A stretch of DNA of 64,000 nucleotides from Lewinella sp. W8 (GTDB taxonomy: Bacteria > Bacteroidota > Bacteroidia > Chitinophagales > Saprospiraceae). The position numbers were made by a program, and so were the translations under genes. The stretch's first letter is position 1. Every line of letters starts with the position of its first letter. The notes under the pieces are model-generated. The model was not told where the DNA came from and searched no databases. It saw only the letters and a program-made list of their open reading frames with translations. Of the stretch, positions 17,634-25,704 are shown one piece after another. The stretch covers positions 428,537 through 492,536 of the forward strand of contig NZ_SNAQ03000002.1 of assembly GCF_004375085.3 (NCBI RefSeq). Direction: 5' to 3'.

Positions 17634-17712
17634 TTGTCGTACTTCTACATATCTACGACAAAATCCGCCGGGGAAAACCTCACCCTGTCGTACTTCTACA
17701 TATCTACGACAA
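17634..17712. repeat. Two 28-bp hairpin repeats, 51 bp apart
   Basis: Copies at 17634-17661 and 17685-17712 differ only at the first base. Each is itself a hairpin: TTGTCGTA, a 12-nt loop (CTTCTACATATC), TACGACAA. They lie between the convergent YjbR and asparaginase genes. The preceding stretch (17568-17600) has short direct repeats (ATTGAGGTTT-AGGATT). Confidence 0.8.
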
Positions 17713-17739
17713 TCAGCAACTAACAACCAGCCCCAGCAC

Positions 17740-18795
17740 CTACTTATAAAACTCAATCTCCCGCTCGCCACCGGCCTTCAGGTAGCCGCGGTACATCCCG
17801 GGCGTATTGAAGGGCATCACGACATTCCCCTTTGCGTCCAGGGCAATGAGTCCGCCAGTGCCGCCGGCTTCCACGAGGGTTTCGTGCACCACGGCATTGG
17901 CGGCTTCCTCCAGGCTTGCCCCCCCGTAGGCCATCCGGGCGTGAATGTCGTAGGCCACGGCGTAGCGGATGAAGTACTCCCCCCAGCCGGTGCAGCTGAC
18001 GCCGGCCGTGGCGTTGTTGGCGTAGGTTCCCGCACCGATGATGGGACTGTCTCCGAGGCGGTTGTACCGCTTGTTGGTCATCCCGCCGGTACTCGTTCCG
18101 GCGGCGAGGTTGCCGGATTTGTCGAGGGCCACGCACCCTACGGTTCCGTATTTATGGTCGATATCTTCAATAATGCGGTTTCCCTGAATCTGTTCCTGCT
18201 CCACTTTTTCCCCTTCCAGGGCTTTCTGGAGGGCCTCCCAGCGCCAGTCAACGCGGAAGTATGCCGGGTCCACGGTTTCCAGGCCCTGCTCGATGGCGAA
18301 GTCATTGGCTCCCTTGCCCGCCAGGAGAACGTGCTCGCTTTTGTCCAGGACGGCCCTGGCGGCACTGATGGGGTGTTTGATGGTGGTCAGCCCTCCCACT
18401 GCGCCAGCCTGCAGGTCGTGGCCCGTCATGAAGCTGGCGTCCATTTCGTTGATGCCCGCGTTGGTAAATACGGCTCCCTTTCCCGCATTGAAGTGCGGAC
18501 TGTCCTCCAGCACCCAGATGGTGGCCTCCACGGCGTCGGCGGCCGTGCCGCCGGCTTTAAGGACGGCTTCCCCGGCATCGAGTGCCGCGTTCATGGCCGC
18601 CCGGATGCCGTCGGCCCGTTCGGGGGTCATGTCATCGGGCAAAATTGTCCCCGCCCCACCGTGAATGACCATGGCGTATTCCGGAGCCGTTTGCGTCTCC
18701 TCCGTGGCGGGTTCTTCCCCCTCCATGGTTTCCGATTCCGAGCAGGCGGTGAAGGTCAACAATAAAAAAGCGAAGAGTACACTGGACCTGGGCAT
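17740..18795 (-). CDS. Isoaspartyl peptidase / L-asparaginase (Ntn hydrolase) lipoprotein
   Basis: 351 residues from the ATG at 18795 (MPRSSVLFAFLLLTFTAC), a lipoprotein signal with lipobox FTAC; the longer frame reaching 19095 lacks any signal and runs into the neighbouring pseudogene. The Ntn-hydrolase domain starts at YAMVIHGGAGTI. Autocleavage before Thr218 (HKYG|TVGCVALD) should yield alpha and beta subunits, and the GTSTGGMTNKRYNRLGDSPI and GAGTYANN substrate-binding loops are intact. It hydrolyses asparagine and beta-aspartyl dipeptides. The membrane-anchored form suggests periplasmic peptide salvage. Confidence 0.92.
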   Translation of the reverse strand: MPRSSVLFAFLLLTFTACSESETMEGEEPATEETQTAPEYAMVIHGGAGTILPDDMTPERADGIRAAMNAALDAGEAVLKAGGTAADAVEATIWVLEDSPHFNAGKGAVFTNAGINEMDASFMTGHDLQAGAVGGLTTIKHPISAARAVLDKSEHVLLAGKGANDFAIEQGLETVDPAYFRVDWRWEALQKALEGEKVEQEQIQGNRIIEDIDHKYGTVGCVALDKSGNLAAGTSTGGMTNKRYNRLGDSPIIGAGTYANNATAGVSCTGWGEYFIRYAVAYDIHARMAYGGASLEEAANAVVHETLVEAGGTGGLIALDAKGNVVMPFNTPGMYRGYLKAGGEREIEFYK

Positions 18796-19036
18796 ACGGT
18801 TAGATTTTGCCGAAAAGTACACTTTTTTTGCGCTACGCACTGGTCTGGCACCCGCGGTGATCGCCCAATTCTTCACCAGGATTTGGCAAAAATTCTGGCG
18901 TGGACGCAGGTGCAAAAACCCTGGTAAACGTCCGTGATGTACGCCGGTCATACCTAAGCGCTGGTCCGGCTCCTGGTTTTCTGGCCGCGTTAACGCCAGA
19001 AACAGGACCAATTTCTTCAAGAAAGTACTTTTCCGC

Positions 19037-19460
19037 ATGCGGCATAGTTCCTTCCTGTTTTGCGCCCTGTTCTTTGCCTGCGGAGATACTGCCAAAACCG
19101 AAGAAAAACCAGCCCGCCACCGCCCAACGTCATCTTTGTGCTCGCCGACGACCTCGGTTACGGGGACCGGGGCAGCTACGGACAGGACAGCATCCCAACG
19201 CCGAACCTGGATAACATGGGGTGGCAGGGGCTGCGTTTCACCCAGTTCTATGCGGGCTCCACCGTCTGTGCTCCCAGTCGGGCATCACGCATGACCGGGG
19301 AGCAGCACGACCTTGCCGAAGCACACCTGGATCGGGTGCGGGACGAAATTCGCCTGGCCGAGGAGGCCCTTCGCCCCTTCCCGGGAATGAGTCTGTACGG
19401 TACGGAAGAAGGAAAGCCGTTTGGGGTCAGCAGGCAAGCGGGAAGGCGGTACCTTAATCT
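19037..19460 (+). pseudogene. Decayed sulfatase lipoprotein gene (frameshift plus internal deletion)
   Basis: The first frame gives a lipoprotein signal ([20 protein letters not shown]). Around 19125 the homology moves to another frame, which reads [36 protein letters not shown] and the sulfatase active-site signature [11 protein letters not shown] (the Cys becomes formylglycine). Directly after MTG the sequence jumps to [18 protein letters not shown], which is the conserved C-terminal region of sulfatases. So about 1 kb of catalytic and middle domain is missing. The gene cannot make a working enzyme. It is bounded by the convergent lipoprotein gene starting at 19454. Confidence 0.85.
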
Positions 19461-19822
19461 ACCCGAACCGTCAGCCGGTAGTCTTCCTGTTCGTCGGGTT
19501 CTCCTCCACAGGGCCAGGGGTCAAGGGTCACCAATCTCAGGGTGCTGTTTTTATAGGTAGCCGTAGTCGAAAATTCCCCGGTATCCGTTGTGTGCAAGGT
19601 GATGACCTCGCCCGGTGCCTGCAGCAAAACGGTGGCGACTCCTTCCCAAAAACAAGAGCACTCACAGCAGCATCGCCCGTCGTCAACTACCTGCAGAAAA
19701 GTTAGCCGGTCGCCCGCAACGGTGAAGCTTTGCCCGACGGCAATCCCCTCCGGGGGCTGGTTTGCCTCGTCGCATGCACTCAGGGTGAGGAGAAGAAAAA
19801 GGAGGGGAAGAAAATATTTCAT
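19454..19822 (-). CDS. Small lipoprotein, unknown function, Cys-rich
   Basis: 122 residues. Residues 1-17 are a lipoprotein signal ([17 protein letters not shown]). The mature part contains [20 protein letters not shown] and a C-terminal YRLTVRVD strand. The layout (a Cys/Gly-rich turn after about 50 residues, then a beta-rich end with DYRL) parallels the lipoprotein at 21954-22346, whose turn reads DSRCPEGANCGTPGAVEL. I do not recognise a named family. Confidence 0.75.
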   Translation of the reverse strand: MKYFLPLLFLLLTLSACDEANQPPEGIAVGQSFTVAGDRLTFLQVVDDGRCCCECSCFWEGVATVLLQAPGEVITLHTTDTGEFSTTATYKNSTLRLVTLDPWPCGGEPDEQEDYRLTVRVD

Positions 19823-20157
19823 GTTCAGGGTTATTTACCCGTTAGACGCAAAAATGCCCCGGGGGCGTTGGTGTTTTCGCCGACTAATAAACCCTGACAA
19901 AGCTTTCTCTCCTCTACATCCATTAGGCTTTCCATGGCAATATTCCCGATCACAATCCGCAGCCGCGGTGGGCCAACTTCAGGGCTCACCAACACGGTTA
20001 CTTTGCGGCCCCTTATAATGAGGGGCCCACGGGACGGTAGCCATCTTCCCGCATTTTACTTCTCTTGTAAGAAGACTCTCCGAAGCACGTCCAGAGTAGG
20101 CTTAAGGGGAGTAAATTGCTCCGGAGTATTTAAATATTTCGAAGCAATCAATAGTGC

Positions 20158-20165
20158 TACATTTA
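20158..20165 (+). promoter_or_regulatory. Candidate -7 element for the GNAT gene
   Basis: TACATTTA, with TTTC 17 nt upstream, approximates the Bacteroidota promoter. It excludes the upstream in-frame ATG at 20154 as the start. The rest of 19823-20157 holds no gene or structure that I could recognise. Confidence 0.4.
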
Positions 20166-20198
20166 CCCCTCACCCTACCGACCAATCACACCAAAGCT

Positions 20199-20735
20199 AT
20201 GAGCATTGCCGACGTCCCCGACGCTACCCCTCGCCTGAGTATCCATCGCTGCACGGTGGAGGATGCTCCCTTTTTCCTGGAGCTCCTCAACAGCCCACTT
20301 TGGCTCCAGAATATCGGTGATCGGGGAGTGTACAACCTATCCGACGCCCGGCGCTACATCCGCACGAAGATATTGCCCGCCTACAAACACCCCGGTCTGG
20401 GCAACTGGCTGGTAAGACTCAAGGACGGTACTCCGATCGGCTGCGTGGGAGTATACGATCGTCCCGGGCTGGACCTGCCGGACTTTGGTTTTGCCTTCCT
20501 GGAAGCCTACCACGGTCGGGGATACGCCCTCGAAGCCGCGCGGACGGGTATCGCCCACGCCATCCGCTCGGGCTTTACGGAATTACTGGCCATTACCCTA
20601 CCCTCCAACGAACCGAGCATCCGCCTGCTGAAGAAGCTGGGATTCGCGGAGGAAGAAATTATTCACATCCCCAAAGACCCCGCCCCCCTACTAAAACTGC
20701 GATGGATCATCTCCGAGGACAAAACCTCGGGCTGA
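20199..20735 (+). CDS. GNAT-family N-acetyltransferase (RimJ/RimL type)
   Basis: 178 residues from the ATG at 20199. Motifs: TPRLSIHRCTVEDAPFFLEL at the N-terminus, PIGCVGVYDR, then the acetyl-CoA binding segment FLEAYHGRGYALEAART, and NEPSIRLLKKLGFAEEE near the C-terminus. These match the ribosomal-protein-type acetyltransferase subfamily; the acceptor is unknown. It ends 19 bp before the DnaJ-like gene and may be co-transcribed. Confidence 0.88.
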   Translation: MSIADVPDATPRLSIHRCTVEDAPFFLELLNSPLWLQNIGDRGVYNLSDARRYIRTKILPAYKHPGLGNWLVRLKDGTPIGCVGVYDRPGLDLPDFGFAFLEAYHGRGYALEAARTGIAHAIRSGFTELLAITLPSNEPSIRLLKKLGFAEEEIIHIPKDPAPLLKLRWIISEDKTSG

Positions 20736-20754
20736 TTTGGGCGGTTTTCTTAGT

Positions 20755-21684
20755 ATGGCACAGTTCATCGATTATTACCAGACGCTTGGTGTCTCGAAGG
20801 ACGCCGACGACAAAACCATCAAGAAAGCCTTCCGGAAACTGGCCCGGAAGTACCACCCTGACGTCAACCCGGGTGACCAGGACGCCGAACAAAAGTTCAA
20901 GGCGATCAACGAGGCGAATGCCGTTTTGTCGGACCCGGAAAAACGGAAGAAATACGACAAATACGGCAAGGACTGGGAGCACGCTGATGCCTTCGAGGCC
21001 GCTGAAAAGCGTGGTGGCGGAGAGTATACCGGCGGTAACCCTTTTGGAGGCGGACAGGGCTACACCTACACCACCGGAGATTCGGGAGACTTTTCTGACT
21101 TTTTCCGAGACATGTTCGGGGGAGGCGGATTCAGCGGCGGGTTCGGTGGGCAACGCCGCACCTCCTTCCGGGGACAGGATATTGAGGCCGAACTGCAGCT
21201 GCAGTTGGCCGATATCATGTCCGATAACAAGCAGCTGCTTACCGTCAACGGCAAACAACTCCGGGTGACCATTCCCGCGGGCGTAGAAGACGGGCAAACC
21301 CTGCGGTTGCGGGGGCAGGGAGGACCGGGGGCCGGCGGAGGCCCCGCCGGGGACCTCTACATCACCTTTCGGGTCGGTCTTCCCCCGGAGTACGATCGTA
21401 CGGGATCGGACCTGACCAAGACGGTGGAAGTGCCCGTAACGACGATGATCCTGGGTGGTAAAATCACCGTGACCACGCCAACCGGAAACGTGGCCGTTCC
21501 GGTTCCCGAGCTGAGCCAAAACGACAAGAAAATCCGCCTGAAGGGAAAGGGACTGCCAAAATACAAGCAGTCGGGTAACGGAGACCTCTACCTCACCCTG
21601 AAGGCCAAACTCCCGCAGCGGCTCACCGCCGAAGAACGAACGGCTCTGGAGCAATTACGGGATTTACAAAACCAAAATTCCTGA
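20755..21684 (+). CDS. DnaJ-type co-chaperone, CbpA-like (no zinc finger)
   Basis: 309 residues from the ATG at 20755. The J domain spans about 3-70 (YYQTLGVSKDADDKTIKKAF, with HPD in KYHPDVNPGD). A Gly/Phe-rich linker follows (about 85-145), then directly two beta-barrel client-binding domains (LTVNGKQLRVTIPAGVEDGQ, LRGQGGPGAGGGPAGDLY, GLPKYKQSGNGDLYLTLKAK) with no CxxCxGxG zinc repeats. That is the class II/CbpA architecture. It stimulates DnaK. The next gene, 3 bp away, is a CbpM-like modulator, confirming the assignment. Confidence 0.92.
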   Translation: MAQFIDYYQTLGVSKDADDKTIKKAFRKLARKYHPDVNPGDQDAEQKFKAINEANAVLSDPEKRKKYDKYGKDWEHADAFEAAEKRGGGEYTGGNPFGGGQGYTYTTGDSGDFSDFFRDMFGGGGFSGGFGGQRRTSFRGQDIEAELQLQLADIMSDNKQLLTVNGKQLRVTIPAGVEDGQTLRLRGQGGPGAGGGPAGDLYITFRVGLPPEYDRTGSDLTKTVEVPVTTMILGGKITVTTPTGNVAVPVPELSQNDKKIRLKGKGLPKYKQSGNGDLYLTLKAKLPQRLTAEERTALEQLRDLQNQNS

Positions 21685-21687
21685 TCG

Positions 21688-21957
21688 ATGGCAGCAGTAC
21701 AGTACGTAACCATCCAGCAGTTTTGTGATTTCCACGGGTGCGAAACCCTCATCGTGGAAGAATTTCTCGAGTACGGCATCTTTGAAGCTAATCGGCAGCC
21801 GGAGGGTATGGTGCTCATTCCTTCCCCCGCCCTCCCCCGTCTGGAGCGGGCGCTGAGGTTGCACCGGGAACTCGGCGTCAATGCCGCCGGCATCGACATC
21901 ATATTCAACCTCCTCGACCGATTGGAAAACCGCCTCCCGATTGAGGACGCAGATTAG
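21688..21957 (+). CDS. CbpM-like chaperone modulator
   Basis: 89 residues, matching the family length. VTIQQFCDFHGCETLIVEEF, then LEYGIFEANRQPEG, PRLERALRLHRELGVNAAGI and LLDRLENRL form a MerR-like helix-turn-helix fold used by CbpM to bind the J domain of CbpA and inhibit it. It sits 3 bp after the CbpA-like gene, as in proteobacteria. Its stop overlaps the end of the convergent lipoprotein gene. Confidence 0.85.
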   Translation: MAAVQYVTIQQFCDFHGCETLIVEEFLEYGIFEANRQPEGMVLIPSPALPRLERALRLHRELGVNAAGIDIIFNLLDRLENRLPIEDAD

Positions 21958-22346
21958 TAGACCTCAATGTCGATCCGGTAGTTTTCCTGGGGAAAGGGAA
22001 ACTCATCATTGACCGTCGGATAAGGATTTACCCCGCGTAATTCGATAATTCTTCCGTTCAGGAAGGCGACGTCTCGCGGGTTGGGGGTCAGTCCGGGAAG
22101 TTGCATTTTGATCGTATCCGGTCCCGCCAGCAAACGAAGCTCCACCGCTCCGGGAGTGCCGCAGTTGGCGCCTTCGGGGCATCGGCTATCCATGGTGACG
22201 GCATCCAGAACCAGGGGCATATTCTGGCCGTCATAAAAGATTTTAGACCCCAGAGGTAATCCGGTGGGTTGCGCGTTATCGGCCGTTCCGCAGGAAGGAA
22301 AGCCAAGGACCATCACCATCAACACAAGGCAGGAAATCCATTTCAT
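21954..22346 (-). CDS. Small lipoprotein, unknown function (DSRCP motif)
   Basis: 130 residues from the ATG at 22346, chosen because it opens a lipoprotein signal (MKWISCLVLMVMVLGFPSC); the ATG at 22388 would add 14 non-signal residues. The mature part has VTMDSRCPEGANCGTPGAVEL and ends ENYRIDIEVY. It is probably distantly related to the lipoprotein at 19454-19822. Exposed in the periplasm or at the outer membrane. Function not recognised. Confidence 0.75.
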   Translation of the reverse strand: MKWISCLVLMVMVLGFPSCGTADNAQPTGLPLGSKIFYDGQNMPLVLDAVTMDSRCPEGANCGTPGAVELRLLAGPDTIKMQLPGLTPNPRDVAFLNGRIIELRGVNPYPTVNDEFPFPQENYRIDIEVY

Positions 22347-22475
22347 AAACGGGAGCTTTGGGGGAAAGACGAAGTCTACGGTAGGCACCGTTGGCCCGGA
22401 ACGGCAAAAGTGCCAAAAAATCCGGAGGAGAACCTAAGCGAACGCGGGTTACCTTAGGCGCACAAAATATTCCTC

Positions 22476-24116
22476 ATGCGTTCTTCCCTGCTTCTTTGCT
22501 CCCTGCTGATGATCCTGGCATCCTGCGGCCCCGCCAACGACCAAATCGGCCCGGAAACCGACCAACAATCAACGATCGATTCGGTAACCATTGACCGCCA
22601 CCTGACCGAACTGGCTTCCGATAAATACGGTGGACGGCTGCCCTTCAGCGAAGGAGAAGAATTGACGCTGGACTACCTGGAAAAGGAGCTGAAGGCCCTG
22701 GGCCTGGAACCCGGAAACGGCGACAGCTACCGCCAGGAAGTGCCCATGGTGGAAATCACCGGCTCTCCCAACGAAACGATGACCATCCAGACTCCTTCCG
22801 GGCCCCTCAACTGGACCCTCGGGGAAGAGTACATGACCTTCAGTGAAGTGGCCCGGGAGGAGACCCTCGTGGAAGACTCGGAGGTCATCTTCGCCGGATT
22901 TGGCATCGTGGCGCCGGAGTACGGCTGGAACGATTACGAAGACCTCGACGTCCGGGGCAAAACCGTAGTCGTGATGGTCAACGACCCCGGATATTACCTG
23001 GAGGATTCCACTATGTTTAAGGGGAAGACCATGACCTACTACGGGCGCTACACCTACAAATTTGAGGAAGCGGCCCGCCAGGGAGCCGCCGCCTGCTTCG
23101 TTATCCACGAAACGGGGGCCGCGGGATACCCCTGGTTTGTGATTCAGAGTTCCTGGTCTGGTACGCGCTTAATGCTGGAAAATGAGGGAAGTCCGGAGCT
23201 ACCCGTAGGCGGCTGGATGACGCTGGACGCCGCGCGGGCCCTGTTTACCGCCTCCCAGGCGGGGATTACGGGCTGGTTTGAGCGGGCCACCCGGGCGGAT
23301 TTCACGGCCATCCCTCTGAACAGCAAACTCACCACCGGCGTGCGCAACGAACTGCGTTTTGACCAGTCGTACAACATCATCGCCCGGCTACCGGGCGCCG
23401 AGCGCCCGGACGAGCACATCGTCTACACCGCCCACTGGGATCACATCGGGGTCGGGCCGGCGGTGAACGGGGACAGCATCTACAACGGTGCGCTGGACAA
23501 CGCCAGCGGCACGGCCCAGCTACTGGCCATCGCGGAGGCCTACACCGAAATGGAGGAGGCGCCCGCCCGGTCCGTCGTGTTTCTTTTCGTGACGGCCGAG
23601 GAACAGGGGCTTTTTGGCAGCGCCTACTACGTCAACAATCCCGTGTTCCCCCTGTCCGATGCCGTGGCCAACATTAACATCGACGGCATCAACCCCTTCG
23701 GGAAAGCGAAGGACCTGACCATCACCGGAGCCGGGCAAAGCGACATGGACCAGTTGGCCAAAGCCGTTGCCGAACTCCAGGGGCGTTACGTTCAGGCGGA
23801 TCCGGAGCCCGAAAAGGGCTACTTCTTCCGCTCCGACCACTTCAATTTTGCCAAGGCGGGCATCCCCGCGCTCTACGCCCAGGGTGGGTACGATCACTGG
23901 ACGGAGGGTAAAGAATACTCGGCCCAGCAGATGGAAGATTTCGTCATCAACCGATACCATCAGCCGGCGGATGAATACACGGCCGGTGCCTGGCCCCTGG
24001 GCGGAGCCGTCCAGGATGGAGAACTGCTCTTTCGGGTAGGACTAGACCTGGCCCGCGGGGAGTCCTGGCCCCAGTGGGCCGAGGATTCCGAATTCCGGGT
24101 GGAGCGTCGGCGATAG
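22476..24116 (+). CDS. M28-family zinc aminopeptidase lipoprotein with PA domain
   Basis: 546 residues. Lipoprotein signal MRSSLLLCSLLMILASC. A protease-associated (PA) domain at about 125-260 (FAGFGIVAPEYGWNDYEDLD, EAARQGAAACFVIHE) is inserted ahead of the M28 core. The dizinc ligands are visible: TAHWDHIG (His, Asp), GALDNASGTAQ (Asp), VTAEEQGLFGS (catalytic and metal Glu), NINIDGIN (Asp) and RSDHFNFAK (His). It removes N-terminal residues from peptides in the periplasm or at the cell surface. Convergent with the symporter gene (7-bp gap). Confidence 0.94.
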   Translation: MRSSLLLCSLLMILASCGPANDQIGPETDQQSTIDSVTIDRHLTELASDKYGGRLPFSEGEELTLDYLEKELKALGLEPGNGDSYRQEVPMVEITGSPNETMTIQTPSGPLNWTLGEEYMTFSEVAREETLVEDSEVIFAGFGIVAPEYGWNDYEDLDVRGKTVVVMVNDPGYYLEDSTMFKGKTMTYYGRYTYKFEEAARQGAAACFVIHETGAAGYPWFVIQSSWSGTRLMLENEGSPELPVGGWMTLDAARALFTASQAGITGWFERATRADFTAIPLNSKLTTGVRNELRFDQSYNIIARLPGAERPDEHIVYTAHWDHIGVGPAVNGDSIYNGALDNASGTAQLLAIAEAYTEMEEAPARSVVFLFVTAEEQGLFGSAYYVNNPVFPLSDAVANINIDGINPFGKAKDLTITGAGQSDMDQLAKAVAELQGRYVQADPEPEKGYFFRSDHFNFAKAGIPALYAQGGYDHWTEGKEYSAQQMEDFVINRYHQPADEYTAGAWPLGGAVQDGELLFRVGLDLARGESWPQWAEDSEFRVERRR

Positions 24117-24123
24117 GGCTGGC

Positions 24124-25695
24124 CTAAGCCAGCCAGCCCGGCAGCCAGATGCTCACCAGCACGATCAGTACGAAAAAGCCCACCAGTATGAGGGTTTTGG
24201 TCCAATCGGTTTCGATCTTGGTCCCGAAGTCCGTGATCCCCCCTTCCTTTGCCTGACCGCCCAGCACCAGACTGGTGAGGAGGGCAACCACCATGGTGAC
24301 CACCGCCCCGACGGCGTTCCACCAGAACCAAAAGATACTGGGAACGAAGAGCCACAGGTAAACATTCACCAACACACCGGTGAGCAGGCCAACGTTGGCG
24401 CCAAGCGCGTTCACCTTCCTTACGGCAATCGCGGCGATGAAGGTGGCCAGGATGGGCCCAAAGAACACCGACCCGATCTTGTTGATGGCCTCGATCACCG
24501 TGTCGGCAATATCACCGGTGAAGAAAGCCAGCACGATACAGACGACTCCCCAAAACAATGCGGTGACCTTGGAGATGCGCAGATGCTCCTTTTCCGGTAG
24601 CTGTCCCTTGCTGTTGAACAGGTCTTCGGTACTGGCGGCACTCAGGGAGTTGATGGCCGAAGAAAGGGAAGACATGGCCGCCGACAAGATGGCGACCATA
24701 AGCAAGCCAATGAGCCCGTGGGGAAGGTAATCCCGGATAAAGATGGGAATCATCAGGTCCGGTTTATCCGCGGGAATGCTGGCCGCAAAACTGGCATCCT
24801 GCAGCACCAGGGTGCCCAGCAGCAACCCCATCAGACAGTACAGCAGGGTGAGCGGAAAACGCATCAGGCCGTTGGCCAGTAATGTCTTTTTGACCGTACC
24901 CAGGTCACGGGCGGAGAACAGTCGCTGAACCTGACTTTGGTCCGTTCCGTAGTAAGAAACGTAAAGGAAAAAGCCCCCGATGAGCATGGGCCAAAAACCG
25001 AACTCACTCCCCTCCTCGAAGCCCATGGAGGTAAAGTCTACTGCCTTCAGGCGGGCCGGATCAACGGCCTCCTGAAAGACACTCCAGCCCCCCAGGTAGT
25101 GCAGGCCAGCCCCAAAGCAAATAAAAATTCCCAGCACCAGGATGATCATCTGGATCATGTCGCCGTACACGACGGCCTTCATGCCTCCCTGATAGGAGTA
25201 AATCAGGGTGACCACGCCAATGACGGTAATGGTGATCCACATATCGATGTCCATGACACCACTGAGGATCAGGGCAACGGTGTAAATCATCACGCTCGTG
25301 CCGAAGGCCCGGCTGATCTGAAAGACGATGCTCAGCAACGTTCGCGTAGACCGGGAAAAACGTCGCTCCAGAAAGGCGTAAACGGAGACTACCCCCGCCT
25401 TATACATGGGCGGGATCAGGAATACCATGAGGAAGAGCATGGCCAGAGGGACGGCAAATTCGTAGGTCAGCCACTGTAGTCCCCCACCCGCCTTCAGCCC
25501 CACGAAGGCGGGGGCGGAAATGAAGCTGATGGCGGACAACTGGGTGGCGGCCGTACTGAGGGAAAGGGGAAACCAGCCAAAGCTCCTTCCGCCCAAGAAG
25601 TAGTCTTTCGCACCCGCATTGTCTTTAAACAAGCGGCCTAACCAGAGGAAGCCTCCGACGTAGGCCACGATAACCAGAAGATCAAGGAAGTTCAT
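24124..25695 (-). CDS. Sodium:solute symporter (SSS family)
   Basis: 523 residues, about 13 to 14 membrane helices. SSS hallmarks: GGRSFGWFPLSLSTAATQLSA in helix 2, YSYQGGMKAVVYGDMIQMII, and YLPHGLIGLLMVAILSAAMSSLSSAINS. The sequence resembles the SGLT-like branch (sugars, sialic acid, inositol). It lies 9 bp after a GH63-like hydrolase gene, suggesting import of a sugar or polyol connected with that enzyme; a 13-bp palindrome, GGCTAAATTAGCC, spans the junction. Confidence 0.92.
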   Translation of the reverse strand: MNFLDLLVIVAYVGGFLWLGRLFKDNAGAKDYFLGGRSFGWFPLSLSTAATQLSAISFISAPAFVGLKAGGGLQWLTYEFAVPLAMLFLMVFLIPPMYKAGVVSVYAFLERRFSRSTRTLLSIVFQISRAFGTSVMIYTVALILSGVMDIDMWITITVIGVVTLIYSYQGGMKAVVYGDMIQMIILVLGIFICFGAGLHYLGGWSVFQEAVDPARLKAVDFTSMGFEEGSEFGFWPMLIGGFFLYVSYYGTDQSQVQRLFSARDLGTVKKTLLANGLMRFPLTLLYCLMGLLLGTLVLQDASFAASIPADKPDLMIPIFIRDYLPHGLIGLLMVAILSAAMSSLSSAINSLSAASTEDLFNSKGQLPEKEHLRISKVTALFWGVVCIVLAFFTGDIADTVIEAINKIGSVFFGPILATFIAAIAVRKVNALGANVGLLTGVLVNVYLWLFVPSIFWFWWNAVGAVVTMVVALLTSLVLGGQAKEGGITDFGTKIETDWTKTLILVGFFVLIVLVSIWLPGWLA

Positions 25696-25704
25696 GCGGC
25701 TAAT

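Noticed and set aside
17511..17771. An 86-residue minus-strand ORF over the twin hairpins
   Set aside because: Its repeated peptide comes directly from the DNA repeat, and it overlaps the ends of two real genes.
18796..19095. An N-terminal extension of the asparaginase
   Set aside because: The extension lacks a signal and crosses AT/GC-shifted non-coding DNA; the ATG at 18795 starts a proper lipoprotein signal.
20707..21654. A 315-residue minus-strand frame opposite the CbpA-like gene
   Set aside because: It is antisense to a gene with an intact J domain.
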